Part shown: piece by piece, positions 1-13,044 of the stretch
Layout: every line of letters starts with the position of its first letter
How positions within the stretch are numbered: position 1 is the stretch's first letter
Source of the DNA: Boothiomyces macroporosus
Lineage: Eukaryota; Chytridiomycota; Chytridiomycetes; Rhizophydiales; Terramycetaceae
Length of the DNA stretch: 39,826 bases
Assembly: GCA_027604185.1 (NCBI GenBank)
Contig: JADGKB010000117.1
Span: 1-39,826 of the forward strand
Reading direction: 5' to 3'
The notes under the pieces: generated by a model
The model's input: the letters and a program-made list of their open reading frames with translations, nothing else
Database searches by the model: none
Told to the model about the DNA's origin: nothing
Position numbers and translations under genes: made by a program

Positions 1-662
1 TTTGATAGTGGTAATCGTGCGGTATTGGATGGCAGTTTGCACCGCATAAGCGCATTCAGAGACTTGGAAGAGAATGTGTACGGTTTGACAGTTCGACTTG
101 GCAGATTCGTCAAAGGCGTGTCCACAATCATCTCTGATCTTTTGCACTCTGATAAGAGCATCTTGTTCCTTGGACCGCCTGGAACCGGAAAGAGCACTTT
201 TCTCAGGGACGCCATCCGGATCCTTTCCAAAGAAGACCACCATTTGATAGTGGTAGACACATCCAATGAACTGTGTGGCAATGGCCACATTGTCCATCCT
301 GAGCTGTATCCGGCAAGAAGAATGATGGTGCCTTCTCTGGCAGCTCAAAAGGACATCATGGTCGAGGCAGTGCAAAACCACACACCAGATATTATCGTGA
401 TTGATGAAATTGGCCGATCAAATGAAGTAGGAGCCGCCTTGACGGTTAAGCGACGTGGAGTTCGCATCCTGGCTTCAGCGCATGGCGAATTCCGAAAATT
501 GATGGCCAACAAGGACTTGAATGGACTCTTGGGAGGGTTTCAAAGTGTTATCCTATCTGATAAAGCAGCAGGAGTAGGAAATCAAAAGACTGTTACCGAA
601 AGATGCGGAGAGCCAGTATTTGATGCAGTCATTCAATTGCACAAAAGTGTCCCGGGTTTAGT
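1..662 (+). repeat. Direct repeat, copy 1 (conversion-like tract)
   Basis: Bases 1-662 match 3219-3880 with 6 substitutions and no indels. The 3' boundary is abrupt: the following 121 bp, still homologous and collinear, are strongly diverged. The 5' boundary lies outside the window. Confidence 0.95.
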
Positions 663-783
663 CACTATTATTGATAGCGTTGAAAAAGCGGTGGATAACA
701 TTCTTGCAGGCGAGCACATTCATGTCCAACATCGTGTGATGGGGGAAAATGAAGACGTGTCGGTTAGCTTGGATTCAATCTAA
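1..783 (+). CDS. SpoIIIAA/Ycf45-type AAA ATPase, 5'-truncated copy A
   Basis: The frame is open from base 1, so the 5' part lies outside the window. The visible 260 residues are the C-terminal P-loop ATPase of the SpoIIIAA/Ycf45 family, known from cyanobacteria, plastids and sporulating Firmicutes. Walker A is GPPGTGKST, Walker B is IIVIDEIGR, and VVDTSNE and TAHG-like ASAHGEF motifs follow. Bases 1-662 are about 99% identical to 3219-3880 in the next gene (6 mismatches, one amino-acid change, E to K). After base 662 the two copies stay collinear without indels but fall to about half amino-acid identity. The stop TAA at 781-783 overlaps AATAAA at 782-787. The frame is intact, so I call it a functional paralogue rather than a pseudogene. 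Whether it has the N-terminal domains of its neighbour cannot be seen. Confidence 0.85.
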   Translation, partial: FDSGNRAVLDGSLHRISAFRDLEENVYGLTVRLGRFVKGVSTIISDLLHSDKSILFLGPPGTGKSTFLRDAIRILSKEDHHLIVVDTSNELCGNGHIVHPELYPARRMMVPSLAAQKDIMVEAVQNHTPDIIVIDEIGRSNEVGAALTVKRRGVRILASAHGEFRKLMANKDLNGLLGGFQSVILSDKAAGVGNQKTVTERCGEPVFDAVIQLHKSVPGLVTIIDSVEKAVDNILAGEHIHVQHRVMGENEDVSVSLDSI

Positions 784-922
784 TAAAACAAAATTGCTAC
801 GATTTCTCCTTTGATTATTACACCTCCCGCTAACGAGAGGGCTTCTAGTTTAACACGGAGCAATTGTATTTGCCACATCTCCACGATAAATTAAGATTGC
901 AGGATTTTTTTCTACTAACGGT

Positions 923-3900
923 ATGAATCAACTCCTGAATGAAAAGTATGAAAGTAAAGTACTCAAATATATGAAGAAAAAGAAGATTTCAGAGTGGACG
1001 GTCCATCATGCAATGCACATATATGGACCACCTTCTAGGTCATTCGCTGAATTCATTTCTGCTTCCTCCAACTTGTGTATAGATGATAAAAAAAAGTTTT
1101 GTTTAATTGGATCAACAGAGGGTCTAATCAAATTGCCTGCTGCAAAGGTACTGGAACTTATATTGGAGAAAGAAAAGCTATTTCAAAAAATAAACGAGTA
1201 TGGGGAGAAGCTCTCTTCATACATGGTAGAAAACAATATTACGACTTGGCCTCAAAAAGAAGCCTTTAGAGTGATTGGCAGGCCTCCCCAAAAGATTTCT
1301 AGTTTTATTCAGCAAATTCCTGGTGTTTCAATCAATGCCAACGAAGACTTGGTGATTGTTCCTCTTACTACAAAGCAACTGAATGATCAATATGTCAAGA
1401 ATATAGTTGATTATATGATAGAAAATCGTATGGAATCAATTTCATTTGAACATTTGGAAAGTCAGTTTGGTCTTGCCGTGAAAGCTATAAAATCAGCACT
1501 CCGTCGTTCTAATCAGCTCTCAATTGATTCACAAAATCAAGTGTATTTATGCCTCGAGTCTCCAGAGGTTGTTAGTGAACAAGATACCGAATCTATCAAG
1601 GATGCTGGTTCAGCCATCCACGATACAGATGTTCCGGATCACATCACAGTGAATGCAGTAACTGTGGAAAATAATTGTACAACAGCTGGTGGAGCCAATC
1701 CAAAGAGCTACTATGGAATGCGTATTTTGGACTACATGAAATCAAATAATTTGAAAAAAGTGGATGTAAATCAAGTACTTACAGTCTTGGGAAAACCACC
1801 TGGAAAGTTACGTGCTGCTGTCAAGTCAATTGACGAACTCTCTATAAATTCAACCAATGAAATTGTTTTTCATAGGAACGACACTTCAGATTCTGAACAC
1901 TCTGTATTTTCTGATAGACAGTCCCAAATTAGTTACGCGACGGTGCAATCTGATTTCCATACCAATTCTGAGTTTTCAGAGATAGAAATATCAGATAAAG
2001 GATCAAACCCTAGATCAGACACCAACTTTGTTGAAATCAAGATAAATGAAAAGACAGAAAAGCAATCAAAACAGCTACCTGAATCATTAAGTAAGATTCA
2101 GGCCCTTAAAAAAGCAAATCAAGTTATCCAGCATATGATTGTAAATAAGAAGAAAGAGATCTTTCCTATTTCTTTGGAGAGGAAACTTGGGATAGCAACT
2201 GATAAACTTGACCAGGTAATTGCTGTTAGCCCTCGATTAGATTTCAGCCGTCAAGGGTCTGTGGTGATTGATCACCAAAACATAGTATCTAAGGTATTAT
2301 AAATTCTAACAATAGAGCTCTACCGTTGAGTTGAAAAAATCCATACTAGTCGATAATTTTAGTGTAATTGATTCGGATGAAAAGCTTTTGGCATTCAAAG
2401 AATACTTTAGACGTCAAATTCATCTTGAATATGCCTCAATCAGCATTATTTACAAGATTCAGCGAAAGAGATATGATTTTTCAATAATTCAAGTTGCATT
2501 TCAAGTTGGTGAAGATATCCACACAGTATTATTTGACTTGGCAATTGTTAGGCGGTCTCTTCAAGAAGTTTTTTCAGAAATATTTACTGATATTACGTTT
2601 ATATGTCATGATGGAAGAATGCTCAAGTTTTTAATGAAGCAATCAATGGATATCGATTTAAATCGATTGGTGGATACTCAAATTGTTTTGGAGATTCTAA
2701 CTGGAAACCCATTTACAACTTTGGAAAAATTCATTGAGGACTATGCACTCTCAAATCTTGAAGATTCAGAAAAACAAAAAATGGACATTTCTACCCAGAT
2801 GACAATTTTACTCCTAAAAGCCTATACAACCTTGGTTAACAGCCATCCCAAAGAATCTGAGCTTGAATGGGAGTACCACACCGACAATGCTTTGAACTGC
2901 GTTCATTCAGCTGATGCAAGGTATTACCCAATGGCGTTTAACCATGATTTTACTATGAGCAGGTCAACTTTAATACCTGTATCTTCTAGATCATTTATTC
3001 AAACAAATGAGTTGTTTGAGCTGGATGATATTGCTGGGATACTTCCATCGGAAATCATGGAAGCTTTGCATTCATTGGATCTTAGTACTGCAAGAGATTT
3101 GGCGTTGGATGTTGGCCGACCTCCTCGTCTATTTACCAGGGAATCAAGCAAGTTTTTCATGCCTGAAGATTATGCCCTTACTGCGGATACTATCCAGAGT
3201 ATTTGCTCAAAGCTAATTTTTGATAGTGGTAATCGTGCGGTATTGGATGGCAGTTTGCACCGCATAAGCGCATTCAGAGACCTGGAAAAGAATGTGTACG
3301 GTTTGACAGTTCGACTTGGCAGATTCGTCAAAGGCGTGTCCACAATCATCTCTGATCTTTTGCACTCTGACAAGAGCATCTTGTTCCTTGGACCGCCTGG
3401 AACCGGAAAAAGCACTTTTCTCAGGGACGCCATCCGGATCCTTTCCAAAGAAGACCACCATTTGATAGTGGTAGACACATCCAATGAACTGTGTGGCAAT
3501 GGCCACATTGTCCATCCTGAGCTGTATCCGGCAAGAAGAATGATGGTGCCTTCTCTGGCAGCTCAAAAGGACATCATGGTCGAGGCAGTGCAAAACCACA
3601 CACCAGATATTATCGTGATTGATGAAATTGGCCGATCAAATGAAGTAGGAGCCGCCTTGACGGTTAAGCGACGTGGAGTTCGCATCCTGGCTTCAGCGCA
3701 TGGTGAATTCCGAAAATTGATGGCCAACAAGGACTTGAATGGACTCTTGGGAGGGTTTCAAAGTGTTATCCTATCTGATAAAGCAGCAGGAGTAGGAAAT
3801 CAAAAGACTGTTACCGAAAGATGTGGAGAGCCAGTATTTGATGCAGTCATTCAATTGCACAAAAGTGTCCCGGGTTTAGTTACGGTAATTGATAATGTAG

Positions 3901-4001
3901 CAGCGGCTGTTGATTGTGTGTTAACCCGTAAACACGTTCCAGTGCAGCACCGAAAAATGGGGTCAGAGTTTGAAGTTTTTGTGAGATTTGACTCCATGTA
4001 A
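923..4001 (+). CDS. Five winged-helix-like repeats + degenerate 3'-5' exonuclease + SpoIIIAA/Ycf45 ATPase
   Basis: Joined as 923-2293 and 2316-4001; removing the 22-nt intron 2294-2315 joins two frames in phase 0, giving 1018 residues. Residues 1-457 hold five copies of a repeat of about 55 residues (starts near 10, 94, 160, 266 and 393) of the type helix-YM-helix-(I/L)GxPP-helix-LSIN-strand, which looks like a winged helix, perhaps OST-HTH/LOTUS-like. Residues about 465-640 resemble the RNase D/EXD1 exonuclease fold (ICHDGRMLKFL, LVDTQIVLEIL), but the first acidic DxE motif is missing, so it is probably not catalytic. Residues about 730-1018 are the ATPase, with Walker A near 816 and Walker B near 890. 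This ATPase family is typical of cyanobacteria and plastids, so a transferred origin is plausible. A nucleic-acid-binding role is inference. The stop overlaps AATAAA (4000-4005). Confidence 0.8.
2294..2315 (+). other. 22-nt spliceosomal intron fusing two frames
   Basis: GTATT at the 5' end, CTAAC branch-like element and AATAG at the 3' end. Exon 1 ends on codon 457 (phase 0) and exon 2 opens AGC TCT ACC. Without splicing, translation stops at 2300-2302 and the exonuclease-ATPase half has no ATG start. Confidence 0.8.
3219..3880 (+). repeat. Direct repeat, copy 2 (conversion-like tract)
   Basis: Partner of bases 1-662 (offset 3218). It covers the N-terminal three quarters of the ATPase domain including Walker A and B, and ends sharply inside codons for the segment after the VPGLVT motif. 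Confidence 0.95.
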
Positions 4002-4412
4002 TAAATCCTGGGTTAACTGCCCGTCAATTTATAACAATATTGAACAATTTGTGAAGGTGATTAAAGACTAAGCTAAAATGGTAATTGAAGTGATCTGAAA
4101 TTCCTAGAAGATCTATTAGGAGTGTCTACACGCAGGGGTCTAATGTACAATAACCAATGTGAATTCCCCACCATTCATCTTGAGTGATTTTTGTACCAAA
4201 TTAAATTGAAACAAAACCAGATTGGGGTTATGAAATCCAGATATTTGTTTAACATTTTAGACAGATTGAATGAATTTATAACCATAGATACTCCTGCAAT
4301 GAACCCTTTTTTGTGCAGTGAGTAGCCCATCTGTCTGTCTGTTAGGCTCTTTTGGTGGTCACCACAAAAAGGATGGATGTGACTGGAACAGTTTGCCCTT
4401 TGAATTTGACCA
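4002..4412 (+). other. Intergenic, no gene seen
   Basis: 411 bp between the ATPase gene and the hexosaminidase. It has the AATAAA of the upstream gene at its start. I see no RNA gene or repeat. An open frame on the minus strand (4175-4558) runs into the hexosaminidase and is probably chance. Confidence 0.6.
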
Positions 4413-6038
4413 ATGTTTCTATTGCTCAGTACAGTAAACGCTGAATTCCTTACTTTTGTAAATTCTTCAATCCCAAACAATTTGTTATGGCCAAAGCCCA
4501 GACAGTATTCATTTGGAACAATCGACCGTACAATATCAGCAGTGAAATTCAACTCCATTGGACAGAATTCCGACTATTTCAACCGCAATGCGTTACGGTA
4601 TACCAGTTTAATATTCTCTGAAGGATGTTCAAAATCTACCGTCACAACTGATGTCAATGTGTGCATTTCACAAACAGACTCCGATTTATTCTCTGACGAA
4701 TCCTACAATTTAACTATACCTTCAACCGGACCTATTCTTCTATATTCGCAAACCGGGCTAGGTGCAAAAAGAGGACTGGAAACGTTGGCACAGCTTGTTG
4801 TTCCTACAAATCCGATTCCATCATTTGTGATGCAATCCAAATCCTGCGACGAATTGGCAGATTCCCAATTTGTTATTCGTAATACTCCTTGGAACATTAG
4901 TGATAGTCCTGCAATAGCGCATCGGGGTATTTCACTAGATACGTCAAGAAACTATGTGACTGTTGCTGATCTGTACAAAATATTCGATGCAATGGAAGCA
5001 GCAAAGCTCAATGTCTTTCATTGGCACATCGTAGATTCTCATTCGTTCCCACTGGAATCAAAAGTAGTACCACTGAAAAGCTATTCAACCTACCAAACAT
5101 ATTCGAGTGATGCTGTAAAGAATTTGACAGCATATGCTCTAGATAGAGGGGTCAGAATTATTCCTGAATTCGATATGCCTGGCCATACATTGTCGTGGAG
5201 TGGGTTAAAGGACTTTATTGTATGTGCAAACAAACAACCATGGTCCAACTACTGTGCAGAACCACCTTGTGGTCAAATTGATATTTCAAACCTGCAGAAC
5301 CTTGATATCATTTCTAAATTTATCGCGGAACAATCACAATCGTTTACTGATTCATACATGCATTTTGGCCATGATGAAATTAATATGAATTGTTATCAAT
5401 CTGAATTGAAAGGTGATATTGAAACAATGATCAGAACTTTCACGACCAAGATCCTTTCTATTGCCAAAAATAACAACAAGACGGCCATCTTTTGGGAAGA
5501 TGTCCTGGATCACTTGGATGTAAAAGATGGAGTGATACAAGTGTGGAAAGGTTCCGATTCAGTATCAAAGCTTGTTGGACAAGGGCTGAAAGTAATCGCT
5601 TCTCCAGCAGATCATTGGTACTTGGATTGTGGAAGAGGTTCAATGTTTGGAGACAACTCTTGGTGTGATCCATACAAAACTTGGAAAACAGTTTACAACT
5701 ATCGACCAAGTGGGGTCTTTGGTGGGGAAGTTGCGTTGTGGACAGAAATAGTAAATAGCGACGTGGTTTCTGTGTTGTTTCCCCGTACTTTTGCAGCAGC
5801 TGAAGTGCTTTGGGGAACAGCAGGTGATTGGCAAGAAGCCAGCTACCGCTTGGATAAATTTAGTGGCTTTGTTGGATATCGGGGGATTAATAGCGGCCCA
5901 GTATGGCCAGAGTTTTGCAAGAGTGGTGGATGTGCACAGCTAAAAGACACTCTTCCACAAACCACAGCAAAGAACAACGAGACTTCCTATGAATTCGCAA
6001 TCTCCATCTTGGTAGCAGCAATTCTGACCCTGTTTTAG
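4413..6038 (+). CDS. Secreted or GPI-anchored beta-N-acetylhexosaminidase, GH20
   Basis: 541 residues in a single exon. It removes terminal beta-linked GlcNAc/GalNAc from chitin oligomers or glycoproteins outside the cell or in the wall. A short signal peptide (MFLLLSTVNA) precedes a GH20b-like N domain (LWPKPRQ) and the GH20 barrel (HRGISLDTSRNY, FHWHIVDSHSFP, EFDMPGH, VFGGEVALWTE). The catalytic Asp-Glu pair is D321-E322, but the usual HxGGDE motif reads HFGHDE, with His in place of the second Gly. The C-terminus is a hydrophobic tail (about 16 residues ending ILTLF) after a polar Asn/Thr-rich stretch, as in GPI-anchor signals. TAG is followed directly by AATAAA (6039-6044). Family assignment is firm; anchoring is inferred. 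Confidence 0.93.
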   Translation: MFLLLSTVNAEFLTFVNSSIPNNLLWPKPRQYSFGTIDRTISAVKFNSIGQNSDYFNRNALRYTSLIFSEGCSKSTVTTDVNVCISQTDSDLFSDESYNLTIPSTGPILLYSQTGLGAKRGLETLAQLVVPTNPIPSFVMQSKSCDELADSQFVIRNTPWNISDSPAIAHRGISLDTSRNYVTVADLYKIFDAMEAAKLNVFHWHIVDSHSFPLESKVVPLKSYSTYQTYSSDAVKNLTAYALDRGVRIIPEFDMPGHTLSWSGLKDFIVCANKQPWSNYCAEPPCGQIDISNLQNLDIISKFIAEQSQSFTDSYMHFGHDEINMNCYQSELKGDIETMIRTFTTKILSIAKNNNKTAIFWEDVLDHLDVKDGVIQVWKGSDSVSKLVGQGLKVIASPADHWYLDCGRGSMFGDNSWCDPYKTWKTVYNYRPSGVFGGEVALWTEIVNSDVVSVLFPRTFAAAEVLWGTAGDWQEASYRLDKFSGFVGYRGINSGPVWPEFCKSGGCAQLKDTLPQTTAKNNETSYEFAISILVAAILTLF

Positions 6039-6194
6039 AATAAATATTGAAGTTTTAGATTAGGATTTGGGGCTGGTACATATCCATCCGGTTCAGCATA
6101 AGAACAGGGTCCTTTGTTAAGCCCTATTTCCTGATTCTATTTAATCAGGTGGAATTCTGTTGGCCGTATCTTTGAATTTTTTGTTCCAACAATC

Positions 6195-10671
<4,477 letters not shown>

Positions 10672-11139
10672 ACATGGTCAGCTAATTTCCCTGTTTATAG
10701 TCAAGTTTGAATGTGCCTTTAAGAGACATTTTGGCTGGCGAATCGTTTGAAGCTACCAATTACGATCTCCGTCGCTATCCGAAATAGTCGCGAGTGCAGC
10801 GATCAAGACCCTTTATTTGCGGTACTCGAATTCACTAATTAAAGGCCTCAGTCAAAGAAGCTTTAAAGCCGAGCATTCCGAAAAAGACACTAAAAGGTTG
10901 GCTTTAAAATCAAATGGCAGAATGGATGGAACAAGCTGTATATTAGGAATAGCCATGAGTAGGATACTATTCATTTGTAGTAATATAGTTACATTTTTAA
11001 TGTGTTGCCGCTTCCCGAATTGGGAACAGTGAAGCAAAGTAAAGGCTACCGAATGAATATACAGACATCATTTGACCTCATACCACCCGTAAAAGTCCTT
11101 GAAAAAAGTTTAAAAGGAAAGGCAATATTTCACGCTTTA
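10672..11139 (+). other. Intergenic, 5' region of the amylase
   Basis: 468 bp. An in-frame ATG at 11053 lies upstream of the signal-peptide ATG at 11140. No RNA gene, repeat or clear TATA box was recognised. Confidence 0.5.
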
Positions 11140-13029
11140 ATGCTTTCGATATTACCACTTTTGTTAGGTGTTTTGGCCCAGTACTCGATCAATGATAAGG
11201 CTGTTGGTGTCCAATTATTCATGTGGAAGTTTACTGATATAGAATTAGAATGCAAATGGCTGTCAGACAATGGCTACTCGTATGTACAAACATCTCCTGT
11301 TCAACCTCATCTCAATAGAGGATATTTGGGCGACGAATTCAACTGGGATTATATTTATCAACCCGTAAGCTACAAAGTTGGGAATAGACTTGGAAACTAT
11401 AGTGAATTTGCAAGTATGGTGAATGCTTGTAAAAATTTGGGTGTTGATGTGATTGTTGATGTCGTTTTAAATCACAATGCCTGTGCGGATCAGTCTTCAG
11501 CGACTTCAGATGTTATTGGCAATGTTACCAATCCATATTGGAACGGGCAAAGCTTCAACGAAAGCTTTCCTGAAGCTGGATATACCGCCGAGCACTATCA
11601 TGATTCTACCTGCCATGTTGCAGATAATGGCCACTCTGATTGGTCAAGTTGGTTCTGTAGAGTCGAAAATTTGGTTGATTTGAACACCTCCCACCCTCTA
11701 GTTCGTCAAAAAAGTACTTCTTTTCTTAATGAATTGCTTTCGCTTGGTGTTGCTGGTTTTAGATTAGATGCAAGCAAGAACATTCAATATGAAGACTGGG
11801 TAGCTATTCTAGGAGGGGTAAACAAGAACTACAAGGGTCAAGTACCATACTATGGGCAAGAAATTATGGGGCCTTTTGCTGGTGGAAACTATCTAAACTA
11901 TCCAAGCATTGGCAGAATCTTGAACTTTGATTACGCTGCAATTGTTGGTCAACATTTTAGAAACATCCAAGGTAGAAACTATCAATTCACGGTGGATAAG
12001 CTGGTGCAGAATCTTCCAAACCAAGTGCTATCTGGTGAAGTATCCACAGTGTTTGTTGAAAACCACGACTCAGAAAGAGAAATCTTTGGAGATGTAGAAT
12101 ATGCGCTCTCTAGAATTGATGGCGGTTTCTACTACAAACAAGCAGTCGCTTTCAATGTTCTTTATCCTTGGGGTTTACCAATTATTCACTCTGGGTTTCA
12201 TTTTGCATTCAGCAACTTTGGCAGCTCTCCAGTTACTCCTCCTTCAGATGCTAATGGCTATGTATTACCTATCAACATTGTTAATGGGCAATGGAACACT
12301 TCCGCTTGGGATATGCAGCACCGTTGGACAGATGTTTATCCACTCGTTCGAGTTAGAAACTTTATTGGTCAAGGCTTAAGTAGCCTTCCTCCTCTCAATG
12401 TTTACGGAACAAATCAAATTTATTGGAGTGTTGCAGGAAAAGGCTTTGTAGCAATCAATTCATTGCAAGGATCGATTCAAAACCAAAATATGCTTGCTTC
12501 TCTCCAAACTGGTCTAGCGGCAGGGTCTTATTGTAACTTTGTGTATGCGTATGCTTCCAATGGAAAATGTATATTATGGCCAGGAGTTGTATTGTTAAAC
12601 TCTGAACAAGTCGTTTACAACGTCAACAGTCAAGGGTACACTCAAGTCAACATCAAAGGAAACGACAAATCTAGAGTGGTAGTTCTCTATGCTGGTAATG
12701 ATGGCGGATTTAACATTAATGGTAATCCACCTTCGTTTGGGGTAGCCAACATTCAAGTTCATCATCAAACTCAATATGGTTATGGGGTTTATGTCGTCGG
12801 AAGTTTCAATAACTGGAGCCCTTGTGCTGCAACCCCTTGTAATTGGTCGAGTGGTGATATCTGGCAATGTTCTCCAATCCAAACTGTTATTGGACAGAGC
12901 TATCAGTGGAAGGCCATCGTTTTGAATAACGGCGATTCAAACTCTTGTGCTTCGCCTAACTGGCAACCAGATCCAAACAACAACTTTGTAGCCAGTTCCT
13001 CAAATCAAAAAATCACTTTTAGCTATTAA
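11140..13029 (+). CDS. Secreted alpha-amylase, GH13, with C-terminal starch-binding domain
   Basis: 629 residues from the ATG at 11140, chosen because it opens a signal peptide (MLSILPLLLGVLA). An in-frame ATG at 11053 would add 29 residues before it. The enzyme cleaves internal alpha-1,4 bonds in starch or glycogen outside the cell. GH13 motifs are complete: DVVLNHNA (region I), FRLDASK with nucleophile D210, YYGQE with acid/base E241, and VENHD with D310. The sequence WKFTDIELEC and SPVQPH resemble animal/actinobacterial-type amylases. The C-terminal 90 residues (YGVYVVGSFNNWSP, YQWKAI) resemble a CBM20-like starch-binding domain. There are no introns. The TAA stop is 12 bp from the stop of the convergent CPSF73 gene, with AATAAA at 13029-13034. 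Confidence 0.93.
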   Translation: MLSILPLLLGVLAQYSINDKAVGVQLFMWKFTDIELECKWLSDNGYSYVQTSPVQPHLNRGYLGDEFNWDYIYQPVSYKVGNRLGNYSEFASMVNACKNLGVDVIVDVVLNHNACADQSSATSDVIGNVTNPYWNGQSFNESFPEAGYTAEHYHDSTCHVADNGHSDWSSWFCRVENLVDLNTSHPLVRQKSTSFLNELLSLGVAGFRLDASKNIQYEDWVAILGGVNKNYKGQVPYYGQEIMGPFAGGNYLNYPSIGRILNFDYAAIVGQHFRNIQGRNYQFTVDKLVQNLPNQVLSGEVSTVFVENHDSEREIFGDVEYALSRIDGGFYYKQAVAFNVLYPWGLPIIHSGFHFAFSNFGSSPVTPPSDANGYVLPINIVNGQWNTSAWDMQHRWTDVYPLVRVRNFIGQGLSSLPPLNVYGTNQIYWSVAGKGFVAINSLQGSIQNQNMLASLQTGLAAGSYCNFVYAYASNGKCILWPGVVLLNSEQVVYNVNSQGYTQVNIKGNDKSRVVVLYAGNDGGFNINGNPPSFGVANIQVHHQTQYGYGVYVVGSFNNWSPCAATPCNWSSGDIWQCSPIQTVIGQSYQWKAIVLNNGDSNSCASPNWQPDPNNNFVASSSNQKITFSY

Positions 13030-13044
13030 ATAAACTCTTTATTA
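13027..13044. terminator. Bidirectional polyadenylation signal between two stop codons
   Basis: An 18-bp near-inverted repeat holds both stop codons and both signals: AATAAA on + (13029-13034) for the amylase and AATAAA on - (13043-13038) for CPSF73. Cleavage downstream of either must fall inside the other gene's coding region, so the mRNAs should overlap tail-to-tail. Confidence 0.75.

Noticed and set aside
923..2302. A stand-alone gene ending at 2302, followed by a separate gene starting at TTG 2331
   Set aside because: The downstream frame has no ATG start, and a 22-nt intron with CTAAC-AATAG joins both in phase.
4175..4558. 127-residue minus-strand frame
   Set aside because: It overlaps the start of the hexosaminidase and has no recognisable protein features.
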